64,000 bases of DNA from Microvirga tunisiensis (GCF_009296175.1 NZ_VOSK01000001.1:124001-188000), one strand, 5' to 3'. Shown: positions 46,107-55,434, counted from the stretch's first letter. Numbers and translations: made by a program. The notes: generated from the letters alone by a model not told the origin.

Positions 46107-47314
46107 TAGTGCCTCCCCCACGCTTTACGGATTTGATCTTCGATTTCGCCGTTAACGAGGTCCAAGGCCTCCAAAGCTCTGTCGTAAGTACCCTTGTTGA
46201 ATTTGGTCCGATCGACTTCGTACAAGGTTTGCTTTGTGATCCCGGAATCCGCAACCGCGGTGCTCTTCAGCATGCTGTTCTGCAGCACGCGATGTCCGAA
46301 CAGAGACCGCATGAACCCAACCATCTGGTTCTGAGGTCCATCGCTTGGCTCGTATCGAGTAACAAGGTATCGCAGCCAGTCATAGTCGTTGCGGTGCCTT
46401 CCAAGAGTGGTCGTGACTTCGCCAACCATCCTGAGGAATTGAGCCATGGACAGCACATCAAGCATTTGCGGATGAACTGTCACAAGAAGCGATGTTGCAG
46501 CACATAGAGCCGCCATGGTCAGGTAACCGAGATTCGGTGGGCAATCCATGACGACAACGTCGTAGTGCTGGTCCACCGACTCCAGGGCTTCCAGGACCTG
46601 CATGAAGAAGATCTTGGAATTCCTTCCGGCAGGCGCGGTTGTCTCAAATTCCATGAGTTCGAGATTGCCGGGGATGAAATGAAGGCCCGGGAGGTAGGTC
46701 GACCGAATGATGTTCTCAATCTGGGTGCGATGTTCGTCGAACCGGATTGCCCCATACAGCGTTTCGTTGTCCCGCACGTCGAGTTCCGGCTGGTTCCCGA
46801 AGAGTGTCGAAAGGCTCGCTTGCGGGTCCAGGTCGATAGCGAGCACGCGATAACCGCGAAGAGCAAGATACTGAGCTAAGTGGGCCGTCGTCGTCGTCTT
46901 CGCACTTCCGCCCTTGAAATTGATTACCGAAATGACTTGGAGCTTCTCGCCCTCAACTCGATGAGGGATATAACGGCGGTTGGACTTTGTCCCTTCGAGG
47001 AACTCTCGGACTGCGTTCACTTCCTCAATCGAGAAAGTCCGCCGGCCATTTGGCTGCATCTCTGGCAGGGGAGCTTTGCCCTCTGCCGCAAGTTGCCGGA
47101 GATAGCCCTCATGAATGCCTAAGAATTTCGAGGCTTCGCTTGAGGTAAAGCGGCGGATGGCCTTCTTCGCAACTGGAGGAAAGATCCTCTGGGTGTGTTC
47201 CTGTAGCTTTTTTGCGAGGATGTCGGCGTCAAGGACGATCTGCTGCTTATTGGAAGCGGTGTCGAGAGCCGGTGGGACTACAGGAATGGATGAAGGCTGC
47301 TGAACTGCTGTCAT
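46106..47314 (-). CDS. repA: Plasmid-partition ParA/RepA ATPase
   Basis: 402 residues. N-terminal winged/MerR-like helix (RRFTSSEASKFLGIHEGYLRQLAAEGKAPLPEMQPNGRRTFSIEEVNAVREFLEGT), as in RepA of repABC plasmids, then a deviant Walker A (INFKGGSAKTTTTAHLAQYLALRG), LAIDLDPQASLSTLFG and VVMDCPPNLGYLTMAAL (Walker B). Type Ib-like partition ATPase that also autoregulates its operon. Precedes repB in an overlapping pair; no repC follows. Confidence 0.92.
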   Translation of the reverse strand: MTAVQQPSSIPVVPPALDTASNKQQIVLDADILAKKLQEHTQRIFPPVAKKAIRRFTSSEASKFLGIHEGYLRQLAAEGKAPLPEMQPNGRRTFSIEEVNAVREFLEGTKSNRRYIPHRVEGEKLQVISVINFKGGSAKTTTTAHLAQYLALRGYRVLAIDLDPQASLSTLFGNQPELDVRDNETLYGAIRFDEHRTQIENIIRSTYLPGLHFIPGNLELMEFETTAPAGRNSKIFFMQVLEALESVDQHYDVVVMDCPPNLGYLTMAALCAATSLLVTVHPQMLDVLSMAQFLRMVGEVTTTLGRHRNDYDWLRYLVTRYEPSDGPQNQMVGFMRSLFGHRVLQNSMLKSTAVADSGITKQTLYEVDRTKFNKGTYDRALEALDLVNGEIEDQIRKAWGRH

Positions 47315-47591
47315 GTACGGTTCCTTGCGTTTCCGCGCGGAATTGGCCCTAGATCGGTAAATCTGCGCTGACCTCAGTACGCCCTTGGGATGTTAAGAAC
47401 CGGTTAATAGCACGCTCGAATTTTGCTCAAGTGAGCTGAATAGGTCGAAATATCCTCGACGGAAGCGAAGAATTGAAGGCAGCAGTGACCGCCCCCTCCC
47501 CTCTTTGACGGGCACGGCCCCTCTCAGAAAGGCGCCGGCCAGGCTGCTGGGGGCATTCTCAACGAATGTGCCGGTTGAACATCAGCCGCCG

Positions 47592-47607
47592 GTTGTCCGC
47601 GGACAAC
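47592..47607. promoter_or_regulatory. parS site 1
   Basis: GTTGTCCGCGGACAAC, a perfect palindrome matching the repABC parS consensus GTT-N4-GC-N4-AAC. It lies 278 bases upstream of the repA start. Confidence 0.85.
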
Positions 47608-47759
47608 CCATCCTGGGCCGTCAAGTGCAGCTCTATTCTAAGTGCGAGCAACTATGTGGTTGCGCCAGAGCGGCGTGGCTCAGTGAGAGTGCAGATATAT
47701 GGTTAATGAGCCGTTTCCTTCAGGTGGCATAGCATGGAGGCTGCCCGCGCTAGCTCACG

Positions 47760-48288
47760 CTACGGCGCAATCTGCCAGTAACGGGATGCCAGCCCTGACG
47801 GCGATGGAACGACGTAGATCCGCGATTCCCAACCCGTTCGATCTGAAATCCAGTAGGTTTTTCCCCGTTCGGCGCTCGAGGAACCTGGCTGCGGCCTCCT
47901 TCCCGTTAAAGGCAATGATCTTGGATCCGGACTGGGCCATCCGTCCTGCGAAAGACCTAATGTTGTAGTCGCTATCCCCGAGACCGGGGGCGGTTTCGGA
48001 CGCCTTCTTTGCGAGATTGGTGAAGCCAATGCCGAACTTGGGCAATTCCAAAAAATCGTGGGGCTGGAGCTGCCTAGATGTCAGCCCTACCTAAGAGACG
48101 GCCGACCAAAAGCGATTGCCGGGTTGCGCGTAGTAGGCACCGGACGCGGCAGAGCGGTTACCGGCAGCCAGTCCGCAGAACACGATCTTGAGGCTCTGAA
48201 GGAGAACGTCTGGGAGCCTTTTCGGTCGTAGGCCCGATCTGGAGTGAGATCGGCGGGACAGTGTAGTTGTCCGCGGACAACCCATCAA
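47760..48288 (-). pseudogene. Broken mismatch-type uracil-DNA glycosylase (Mug/UDG)
   Basis: From 48288 the frame reads RLPDVLLQSLKIVFCGLAAGNRSAASGAYYAQPGNRFWSAVS, then TAG, then VGLTSRQLQPHDFLELPKFGIGFTNLAKKA in the same frame, the conserved N-half of Mug-type glycosylases (GxAAGxxSAxxGxYYAxPGNRFW). A later frame change near 47840 puts the C-terminal PSPSGLASRYW in another frame, ending at 47760. Two independent lesions show it is dead. Its 5' end carries parS site 2. Confidence 0.8.
48266..48281. promoter_or_regulatory. parS site 2, inside the 5' end of a dead glycosylase gene
   Basis: Identical to site 1. Read on the minus strand it encodes the residues CPRTT at the start of the glycosylase pseudogene, so the site and the gene start overlap. 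Confidence 0.85.
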
Positions 48289-48419
48289 TCAAGGCGCCGG
48301 CGGACACCCCCTACCCTATTCCATTGCCGTCCCAAAACGAGAGTTAAGCTACCGGAATGGTCTTGTCCTGTGTAGGATCCGTCGTGCTGTAACTTTGCCA
48401 ACTTTCGGCCGGGAGATCG

Positions 48420-48435
48420 GTTGTCCGCGGACAAC
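48420..48435. promoter_or_regulatory. parS site 3
   Basis: Identical 16-bp palindrome, 154 bases from site 2. Confidence 0.85.
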
Positions 48436-48509
48436 CGACTGAAAGGAGCTGTGTGGAGGCCGCCATTTCTTAAAGGGCGGACCGAGTGTGGAACGGGTCG
48501 AAGCCATGG

Positions 48510-48525
48510 GTTGTCCGCGGACAAC
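48510..48525. promoter_or_regulatory. parS site 4
   Basis: Identical 16-bp palindrome, 90 bases from site 3. Confidence 0.85.
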
Positions 48526-48587
48526 CCTCGAAATACAAATCTCGAGCGCGCTTGTTGCAGCGGGACGAACCTGATGTCCGGCGCCTA

Positions 48588-48603
48588 GTTGTCCGCGAAC
48601 AAC
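48588..48603. promoter_or_regulatory. parS site 5 (one mismatch)
   Basis: GTTGTCCGCGAACAAC still fits GTT-N4-GC-N4-AAC but breaks the palindrome at one position. It lies 78 bases from site 4. Confidence 0.75.
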
Positions 48604-48713
48604 CGATCAAGTCCTCACCTGCACTCTTCGTGGATAACATCTGGCCCTTCGCACTCACCAACCGTAGCGGCCCGCGTCTCCTAAGTGGCCATACGCTGTG
48701 ATATGTCTGACCG

Positions 48714-49526
48714 ATGTTTGAGCCCTACCTGACTCTTTGGAAGCTGGTTCCCGACGGCAATCCTATCACCACCCCAGCCGCTCGGTTGTTGCCGGTAACA
48801 CAGGATGGCGAGCCCGCCATGCTCAAGATATCCCATGAGGAGGACGAGCGCTTCGGCGGCGTGCTGATGGAATGGTGGGACGGAGAAGGCGCAGCGCGGG
48901 TTCTGGCTCGGGACAATGAAGCCCTATTGTTGGAGCGTGCTACCGGCTCTGACTCTCTCGCTGAAATGGCCCGGTCCGGCCGCGATGACGAAGCCTGCCG
49001 CATTCTATGTGCTACCGCTGCTCGGCTCCACGCCCCCAGGCCGAAGCCTCATCCTGACCTGATCCCACTGATGGTTTGGTTTCGCGACCTGGAGCCGGCA
49101 GCCGCCACGCATGGGGGCATTCTGGTCCACTGCGCTGAGGCGGCCCGTACGCTGCTGGCTGCACCCCATGAGGTCGGGGTTCTGCATGGTGACTTGCACC
49201 ACGACAACGTGCTCGACTTCGGAGCACGCGGCTGGCTCGCCATTGATCCGAAGCGCTTGCTCGGGGAGCGCAGCTTCGACTTCGCCAACATCTTTACGAA
49301 CCCCGATCTGGCGGATCCTACACACCCGGTTGCAACTATGCCCGGCCGCTTCGCGCGTCGTCTGGAGCTCGTCACCTCTGCCGCAGGGCTGGAACGGCGA
49401 CGGCTACTACGCTGGATCCTAGCCTGGACTGGGCTATCGGCTGTGTGGTTCTTGGGCGACGGTGATCCGTTGGCAGCTATTGATCTAGAGGTCGCGTCGT
49501 TGGCCGCTGCGGAGCTGGATCGATGA
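48714..49526 (+). CDS. Aminoglycoside-phosphotransferase, APH(6)-like
   Basis: 270 residues. Kinase-like fold with VLHGDLHHDNVLDFG (catalytic HGDLHxxN) near residues 157-171 and AIDPKRLLGERSFDFANIF (metal-binding Asp). The layout matches the APH(6) streptomycin kinases and the related hydroxyurea kinases (Pfam APH_6_hur). The true substrate may not be a clinical drug. A GTG/ATG near 48714 follows the last parS site by about 110 bases, so it may be read from within the partition region. Confidence 0.8.
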   Translation: MFEPYLTLWKLVPDGNPITTPAARLLPVTQDGEPAMLKISHEEDERFGGVLMEWWDGEGAARVLARDNEALLLERATGSDSLAEMARSGRDDEACRILCATAARLHAPRPKPHPDLIPLMVWFRDLEPAAATHGGILVHCAEAARTLLAAPHEVGVLHGDLHHDNVLDFGARGWLAIDPKRLLGERSFDFANIFTNPDLADPTHPVATMPGRFARRLELVTSAAGLERRRLLRWILAWTGLSAVWFLGDGDPLAAIDLEVASLAAAELDR

Positions 49527-49628
49527 TCAGCCCCGCGGTTATGGTAAAGACCAAGAGGGCGGGGTGAATCGTGGATCCAGGAGCGAGTTGACCGCCTTGC
49601 CATCCTGCAGGGCAGGGGAGGCCAACCT

Positions 49629-50027
49629 TTGGGACGGGGCCCGACGCGGCGGCGACAATCCTGGGACGAGAGGCAGGGAGACCTATTCGGAGTCTCCCCA
49701 CCCAAGCCTGCTGCCGCTAAGCGTCCAATCCCTGCCATCCCGAGGGAAACTCCGGTAAACCAACCTATAGAGGCCGTGTCGCTTACTTCTTTGGCAAAGC
49801 GGGCCAGCCGCCACGAGATCGACGATATGGTTAACGAGTTGGGCGACGATGAGCTTGCCCACCTGATCGTGAGAGGGGTTAGGACTCTCAAGCGACGATT
49901 GGCACGGGTAGGGCAGGGGGCCGGTCGCTCCAGTCGAATTGGCGGGCGGCGGAGCGCATTGGATCGGGCGCTCCAGGACCTCGCGGCCGAACTGTCAGGC
50001 TTCGACGAGTCAGATGCAGATTGGTGA
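49629..50027 (+). CDS. Unknown basic protein with TTG start
   Basis: 132 residues from TTG 49629, supported by GGGGAGG at 49615-49621. Contains RRRQSWDERQGDLFG near the start and EIDDMVNELGDDELAHLIVRGVRTLKRRL as a charged helix. I recognise no domain. It is convergent with the recombinase gene that follows, 16 bases apart. Confidence 0.5.
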   Translation: MGRGPTRRRQSWDERQGDLFGVSPPKPAAAKRPIPAIPRETPVNQPIEAVSLTSLAKRASRHEIDDMVNELGDDELAHLIVRGVRTLKRRLARVGQGAGRSSRIGGRRSALDRALQDLAAELSGFDESDADW

Positions 50028-50043
50028 GAGCTTGAATATAAGC

Positions 50044-51045
50044 CTAGCTTGAGACCTCGCTACTGGTAGTTAATCCGAGCTTGTTGGCTCGATCGAGGAG
50101 CGATTTCACAGATGAAGCGGACCATCTGCTGCCTCCACGAGGAGCCCGCTCTCGCATCCTTTCCAACTGGGCTGCGATGTCACGTAGGGTGAGCTCAGGC
50201 GCCGCTATGGCAATGCCAGCGACGAGGGTCAGAAGGCGTTCACTCAGCAGCCGGGGAGGGGACTTCGTTAAGAGCGCCTTTTCGGCCAGGCCCTCCTTCA
50301 CGAGACGTCTGGTGGTCCGGCGGAGTCGTTCCGCTGTCCATGATTGGCCTGAGGCATTGAGGACTCGTGCTACGTCATCCCAGGTGTGTTGAGGGCGCAG
50401 TCGACGGACAGTGGGCAACCAAGTGTCGAGCGTTTCCAGAACTACTTCGAGATGAGCGTGAGACCAGCCGGCCGCCGCCTTGCGAATTGCAATCGGATCT
50501 CGCGCCCTCAAGCCGGGATTGCCCGGCAGCTTGCCGCGCCGGGCCGCGGCCTTGATGCCTGCCTTGGTGCGCTCGGCGATCAGGGACCGCTCCAATTGGG
50601 CAACAGCCCCCAGCACCTGGAGGGAGAACATGCCCTGTGGGGTTGTGGTATCGATCGGGTCGCCGAGAGACCGGAAATGCGCGCTGCGGGCCTCCAGCTG
50701 CTCGATGACCTCGAGGAGGTGCTTCACCGATCGTGCTAGTCGATCAAGACGGACCACGACCAGTGTCTCTCCGGGCTGAATGTTGCGGAGAAGGCTTGCC
50801 AGGACCGGACGGCTCCGCGAGGCGCCGGAGGCGAACTCCTGATGGATTACAAGGCAGCCGGCAGCGCGGAGCTCGTCAGTCTGAGGATCGGTGGCTTGGT
50901 CCTCCGTTGAGACGCGGGCGTATCCGACCAGGTTGGCTTTGAGAGGGGAGGGGGGCACGGCTGCAAGTGGCCTTTGATAAGGTGATGGAATATTCGGGAA
51001 TGCTAGACCACAGCCCAGAATTGAGCCGCACACGGAGGCATGCAC
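50044..51045 (-). CDS. Serine recombinase (resolvase/invertase family)
   Basis: Up to 333 residues. Catalytic domain VGYARVSTEDQATDPQTDELRAAGC (nucleophile Ser), ASGASRSRPVLASLLRNIQPGETLVVVRLDRLARS, and the E-helix LQVLGAVAQLERSLIAERTKAGIKAAARRGK, followed by an extra C-terminal region with two HTH-like segments longer than in Tn3 resolvase. The start is uncertain: ATG 51045 overlaps the upstream gene by 43 bases; GTG 50958 is an alternative. It may resolve plasmid multimers. Confidence 0.85.
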   Translation of the reverse strand: MHASVCGSILGCGLAFPNIPSPYQRPLAAVPPSPLKANLVGYARVSTEDQATDPQTDELRAAGCLVIHQEFASGASRSRPVLASLLRNIQPGETLVVVRLDRLARSVKHLLEVIEQLEARSAHFRSLGDPIDTTTPQGMFSLQVLGAVAQLERSLIAERTKAGIKAAARRGKLPGNPGLRARDPIAIRKAAAGWSHAHLEVVLETLDTWLPTVRRLRPQHTWDDVARVLNASGQSWTAERLRRTTRRLVKEGLAEKALLTKSPPRLLSERLLTLVAGIAIAAPELTLRDIAAQLERMRERAPRGGSRWSASSVKSLLDRANKLGLTTSSEVSS

Positions 51046-51425
51046 CTCAGGAGATCGTCTAGAGCCGTCTCATCGACGTGGCGACGTAGGGCGGTTGCGA
51101 CATCCCGTATGGCAGTTTCTGGCGAGAAGTTGTGGTCACGGCGGAGGCTTAGAACCTCAAGGGTCAAATCTGCTCGATCCCTGAATTCCCTTTGCGGCTC
51201 CTCTGAGTCCCAGTCGGCTACGAAAAGCGCTCTCAGAACCGGCGGCAGGATGTTAGCGAAGCGGATCGCCTCGATAACGGAGAGCCGGCGCCGGAAGGTG
51301 AGCAGGACCGCTTGCACCATCGTGTAGGTCTGGTTGCGCGTGGACAGGCCGGAGATGTCCCGAGCATCGCGCAAGAAGGCTTCGAAGTCCTCTGACACGT
51401 GCTGGAACTCCATGGGTATCGTCAT
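51003..51425 (-). CDS. DUF2267-family protein
   Basis: 140 residues from ATG 51425 (MTIPMEFQHVSEDFEAFLRDARDISGLSTRNQTYTMVQAVLLTFRRRLSVIEAIRFANILPPVLRALFVADWD). All-helical DUF2267 fold, often encoded near stress genes. Same strand as the recombinase and overlapping its possible start, so they may be co-transcribed. Function unknown. Confidence 0.75.
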   Translation of the reverse strand: MTIPMEFQHVSEDFEAFLRDARDISGLSTRNQTYTMVQAVLLTFRRRLSVIEAIRFANILPPVLRALFVADWDSEEPQREFRDRADLTLEVLSLRRDHNFSPETAIRDVATALRRHVDETALDDLLRCMPPCAAQFWAVV

Positions 51426-51760
51426 AGCCGTTTTGCCTCCAAATCTAGCCCTTTGTACAATGTCTGCAGATAGCCGCAACTGGCCGTTTGGGAACGTTGC
51501 TGAGGGCATTTGGATGGCGCGACGAGGAGGGCAGGGGGATTACTAAGACGGGCGAAAGTGCCTTAAAAATTAAGGTTTTGGCAGTTCGCTCAGGGAATGC
51601 GAGGCTTTCGTTGGCCTTCTTGATCAAGATGCCGATAAGGGGTAATTATCGATACCAAAGGCCAAGCTGCAAGGGGCTCATACCGCAGCGAAGCTAATCC
51701 CCGATTTGGTTCCCTTGCTGGCGCAAAGCGTGGCTGGTACAAGAGCTTAGAACAAGGGGG

Positions 51761-52909
51761 GTGGCCGTGCATCGGGATTGGGACGAGGAGCACATCGAGC
51801 GCGCCGCGCTCGCCCTGCCGGACCTGCCGTGGGAGAGCATCGCCGGTCGGCTCGAACAGATCACGATTGCCGTTCTGCGCTTCGACGCGCGCCTGGAAGC
51901 CTCCGGCCTCGCCGCCGGCTGGCAGTCCCGCTGCGACATGACCGAAGCCGTGCGCGCCCTGATCCTTGATGGTCACTTGGTCGATGTCGGCGATCTGGTG
52001 CTGCACGACGCCGGCATGGATGTGCGCCACCCCACCCATGAACTCACCCGGGCCGCCGCGGCGCTGAAGTCCCGGCGCACCGCGATGGCGCGCAAGGCCC
52101 CGTGGCCGCTGTCGATCGACGGCTTATCCGCCCTGAGGGGCATCGGAGGTGTCGCGGACGAGGCGTCGCGGCCGTCCAAGGTAAAGCGGCCCAATCCGGA
52201 CGATGACGAGGCCTACCCGCTGCATGCCAACGATGCCGACCCGTGGAAGGCCCACTTTGCCGAGATCGATGCCCTGCTCGATCGCACCAGCAAGGTGCTC
52301 GCCGGCGAAACCCCGCTGCGCAAGAGCCGCTCGCACCTGGTCTACGATCCGGATCAGGATGAAGCCGAAAACGAAGATCTGTGGCTGGATCTGATCAAGC
52401 GCACAAGCCATTGGCCGGCAGTCGCGGCGGCGGCCGTGGCGTGGAATGCCTGGCTCGATCTCAACCTCTACACCCGCCATCCCTGGCTCGGCCTGACGAT
52501 GGCTGCGTCCGTTCTCCGGGCTCGTGGCCTGACGCACCATCTGCTGCCGCTCGCGGCGGGGTTCAAGCAGTCGAAGTTCCGGCCGCAGGGCCGGGAAGGG
52601 GCCCGGGAAAAGTTGGAGGGCTTCTGCCAAGTGCTCGAGGAGGCGCTGGCCATCGCCAACAAGGATCTGGATCGCCTGATCCTGGCCCGTGAGCTGATGA
52701 ACCGGGTGACCAAGGAGTGCCGCAGCAACTCGAAGCTGCCGGGACTGGTGGAGCTGTTCCTGTCGCGGCCGCTGGTGACGGGGCCGCTCGCGGCCAAACT
52801 GCTGAAGGTGACCCCAAAGGCTGTCGACCTCATGCTAGCGCAGCTGGGAGGCGCGCTTCCGCGGGAGCTCACCGGCCGCACCCGCTATCGCGCCTGGGGC
52901 ATCGTGTGA
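51761..52909 (+). CDS. DUF1612 plasmid protein (RHE_PE00001 family)
   Basis: 382 residues from GTG 51761 with AAGGGGGG ahead. Pattern ITIAVLRFDARLEASGLAAGWQSRCDMTEAVRALILDGHLVDVGDLVLHDAGMDVR, RHPWLGLTMAASVLRARGLTHHLLPLAAGF, and a C-terminal HTH (PLVTGPLAAKLLKVTPKAVDLMLAQLGGALPRELTGRTRYRAWGI). The family is frequent on repABC plasmids of Rhizobiales; a role in replication control or DNA binding is suspected, not shown. Confidence 0.82.
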   Translation: MAVHRDWDEEHIERAALALPDLPWESIAGRLEQITIAVLRFDARLEASGLAAGWQSRCDMTEAVRALILDGHLVDVGDLVLHDAGMDVRHPTHELTRAAAALKSRRTAMARKAPWPLSIDGLSALRGIGGVADEASRPSKVKRPNPDDDEAYPLHANDADPWKAHFAEIDALLDRTSKVLAGETPLRKSRSHLVYDPDQDEAENEDLWLDLIKRTSHWPAVAAAAVAWNAWLDLNLYTRHPWLGLTMAASVLRARGLTHHLLPLAAGFKQSKFRPQGREGAREKLEGFCQVLEEALAIANKDLDRLILARELMNRVTKECRSNSKLPGLVELFLSRPLVTGPLAAKLLKVTPKAVDLMLAQLGGALPRELTGRTRYRAWGIV

Positions 52910-52964
52910 CAATTTCCTTAATCTTGACGCGGTGTTGTCATTGTCGGTTCATCTTCGTCAATCT

Positions 52965-53183
52965 ATGACTGTGTCCCGTTCAAAGGGACGGTTGCGCATG
53001 TTGATGTGGGGTACGGTCGTTGCTTTTCTGCTCTCCCTCGCGGCGGTAGGCCCGCTGCGGGAGATCTCGCCATCCTGGCTCCAGAGCGGGGCTGAGCTGA
53101 TGGCGGTCATCAGCGTCTTTGCCCTCGTGTGTTTTCTCGAATCCAGCAGCAGTAACCCCGACCGCGGCAACTCGGCCTCCTGA
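52965..53183 (+). CDS. Small membrane protein
   Basis: 72 residues from ATG 52965. Two hydrophobic spans (LMWGTVVAFLLSLAAVG; ELMAVISVFALVCFL) around a short loop. No known family; coding status moderate. Confidence 0.4.
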   Translation: MTVSRSKGRLRMLMWGTVVAFLLSLAAVGPLREISPSWLQSGAELMAVISVFALVCFLESSSSNPDRGNSAS

Positions 53184-53239
53184 AAAGTTTGGTAAGGACC
53201 CGCGCGCTACGGTGCTGACCCGTCACCGGAGACAGCACT

Positions 53240-53758
53240 GTGCGAAAACTTCTGCTCGCGGTAATCGGGATTGTCCTGGCGGCCCCCGCCGCTGTTGCCG
53301 ACGGCATGAGCCTTGCAGGCTCCCTCTGGCAATGCACCCGCTCTACCGATCAGTCTCAGTTCGTGATCACGTTCTATCCAGGAGGAGGGGTCGGAGGCGG
53401 CGAGCTGGAGAAGGACGAGGTAAGCCCCTACATCTTCGATGCTTCCCAGACGAATCCGGGCGAGTGGCCTGGGAGATGGGAACAGACAGGCCAACATTTC
53501 ACATGGGCATTTCCGGATCAGAGCATTCAGATCGAAGGTAGCCTCTCAGGATCTGGTCAGCCGGCTGCGCGGCTCACCGGCACCGGAACTGACGCTGGCG
53601 GTAAGTTTGCAGTGACGTGCAGAAGCTTGGTGAAACTGCCCCCGATCGGGGACGGGCTCGTTGTCCCAAGGGACAGCCGCTTTATCGACCTGGATGGAGA
53701 TGAGGGAGAACTGAAGGTGCCCGCTGGGGTCTCCCTTCAAGAGCCAGAACAGCGCTAA
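53240..53758 (+). CDS. Secreted unknown protein
   Basis: 172 residues from GTG 53240. Signal peptide (MRKLLLAVIGIVLAAPAAVADG), then a beta-rich domain (SLWQCTRSTDQSQFVITFYPGGGVGGGELE) that resembles small periplasmic lipocalin-like folds in pattern only. Two cysteines could form a disulfide. No family recognised. Confidence 0.6.
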   Translation: MRKLLLAVIGIVLAAPAAVADGMSLAGSLWQCTRSTDQSQFVITFYPGGGVGGGELEKDEVSPYIFDASQTNPGEWPGRWEQTGQHFTWAFPDQSIQIEGSLSGSGQPAARLTGTGTDAGGKFAVTCRSLVKLPPIGDGLVVPRDSRFIDLDGDEGELKVPAGVSLQEPEQR

Positions 53759-54372
53759 ACTTCACTTCGCGGCGGGGGATTGAGGAGATCGTCCTTAAGC
53801 TGACTGTCTCGCGCCATACCGTGGGCTGTGCGCAGGTAGGCAGGGGATAATGCGACAGGACCGGATCAATCGTCCCTGTGCTCCCATCCGCCGCTGGAGA
53901 AGGGACAGGGCCCATTCCAGCGAGGGAAGGGCCCTGAGTGACACGAAGTCACCATCTGTTTTGATGATCCGGCATCGCCGGTGGAATAGTCCAGATCGGT
54001 GAGCTGGAGTACGTCTCAGCACTCAATCGAAGGTGGGGAGGCGCGCTTCAGCCCTGGGGGTTGCACTATCTTAGCCTCCTTATGTCAGAGCCGAGGCGGG
54101 TGCGGGGCTCACGGACAATCTGGATCTGGCTGCTGTTTCAGAACCCACGAAAGCAGTCGGCAAATCCTGTGTGTGATGGCGTACTTACGCAATCCAGGTG
54201 AGTAGCCGTCGAAGGATCAAGCTGGGGAAAGCACAATGGTTTCAGCGTAACTGGAAAGAAAGAAGCGACTGGCTTTCGCATGTTTGCGCTGCAACCGACG
54301 ACGTCAGCGCGAGTTGCCTCTTCACATATGTTAATCAGGGGCAATGCAGGGCATAGCCATGAGGATGATGTC
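53759..54372. other. Stretch without a clear gene
   Basis: About 610 bases before the NepR-like gene. No supported gene, RNA or repeat was found. Confidence 0.4.
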
Positions 54373-54558
54373 ATGCAGCAGAATAACACTCGGGATTGGT
54401 CGCGTGAGATCCCCAGCAGCTTGAACTTTTCTCAGGAGCAGGTGGTCTTCGTCATCGGGCATTCCTTGAGGAGCCTGTACGACAATGTCCTTGCGGACGA
54501 CGTGCCCGATCACCTGAAAGCTCTTGTGCACAAGCTTGAGGAGAAATATCCCCTGTAG
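54373..54558 (+). CDS. NepR-like anti-sigma factor
   Basis: 61 residues from ATG 54373 (GAGGATG just upstream). VVFVIGHSLRSLYDNVLADDVPDHLKALVHKLEEKY matches the NepR core (IG..LR..YD..V...VPD....LL..L), two helices that bind the general-stress sigma factor EcfG and are titrated by PhyR. No ecfG or phyR gene lies nearby, so it is an orphan copy. It may still act on a chromosomal EcfG; inferred. Confidence 0.7.
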   Translation: MQQNNTRDWSREIPSSLNFSQEQVVFVIGHSLRSLYDNVLADDVPDHLKALVHKLEEKYPL

Positions 54559-54589
54559 ACCACGCCCTCTGCGAGGGCACCTTCGGACT

Positions 54590-54907
54590 ATGGGATTCTG
54601 GATGACCAGCAAGAACGTCACCCGTGCTGACCTGGCGCAAGCCGTAGCCTATGCCGTCGGGCTGCCCAAGCATGAGGCGATCGCTCTAGCCGAGCAGGTA
54701 CTCACCGAGATCTGCGATACACTCGAGCGAGGAGAGAACGTGAAGCTCTCCGGCTTCGGGAATTTCGTGGTCCGAGAGAAAGGCGAGCGGACAGGCCGCA
54801 ATCCCAAGACGGGTGAAGAGGTTCCGATTGAGCCCCGCCGGGTCGTCACCTTCACTCCATCGCCCAATCTGAAAGACCATGTGAACGGGCAGCCCGCCGG
54901 CACCTGA
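54590..54907 (+). CDS. ihfA: Integration host factor alpha-like protein
   Basis: About 105 residues from ATG 54590, or 101 from 54602. VTRADLAQAVAYAVGLPKHEAIALAEQVLTEICDTLERGENVKLSGFGNFVVREKGERTGRNPKTGEEVPIEPRRVVTFTPSPNLK is the HU/IHF fold with the DNA-bending proline arm RNPKTGEEVPI. It lies 31 bases after the NepR-like gene and may be a plasmid-borne architectural protein that supports replication or recombination. Confidence 0.85.
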   Translation: MGFWMTSKNVTRADLAQAVAYAVGLPKHEAIALAEQVLTEICDTLERGENVKLSGFGNFVVREKGERTGRNPKTGEEVPIEPRRVVTFTPSPNLKDHVNGQPAGT

Positions 54908-55108
54908 TCTACAAGGTGGTCAACTCGCCTCAGACACAGGTGAGCCATCCCAGAGGCCATTCGCGTGCAGCAGGAGTTTTGACGTGTTTGTTGTGCCTCC
55001 GCGGCCCCATCAAGCAGCCATCATCCTGGTGCCCAGTTGCTCCGCGGCGGTGACTGAAACTAAGTGATGCCGCCGCGCTGATCCGCGCAGGAAGAGGAGA
55101 AGCCCATC

Positions 55109-55351
55109 ATGTCGAGATTGGTAGTCGCGTTTGCACTGGCATTGGCCGCAACCACCGCCACTGCTCAAGAGGCTCCGTCCAGTCCATCGCAGGCTCCGGC
55201 TGCTACGAGCACGAATGGAACACAGCCGTTCCTATTCGATGGACGGATGAAAGGTGATGGTGCCCAGCGGAGAGAGCAGGTGGACAATCGCCACCCGAAC
55301 GCTGGTACCATCATCGTGCAGCCGAAGGAAAGCCAGCCTGAGCGCAAATAA
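55109..55351 (+). CDS. Small exported proline/alanine-rich protein
   Basis: 80 residues with a signal peptide (MSRLVVAFALALAATTATAQ, cut after AQ/EA) and a low-complexity mature part. GAAGAGGAGAAG precedes the ATG. Similar small periplasmic proteins are common in Methylobacterium-type genomes; function unknown. Confidence 0.6.
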   Translation: MSRLVVAFALALAATTATAQEAPSSPSQAPAATSTNGTQPFLFDGRMKGDGAQRREQVDNRHPNAGTIIVQPKESQPERK

Positions 55352-55434
55352 TGCGTCCGGGCATCATCAAGCCGGGGTGATCTCTTCGGCGCGAAATGAT
55401 GCCCGTGCGCTCTATAAGCTCCCGTTTCGCGAAA

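Noticed and set aside
51761-52909. RepC initiator
   Set aside because: The gene is on the plus strand, far from repAB, and its motifs are those of the DUF1612 family rather than the RepC N-terminal domain.
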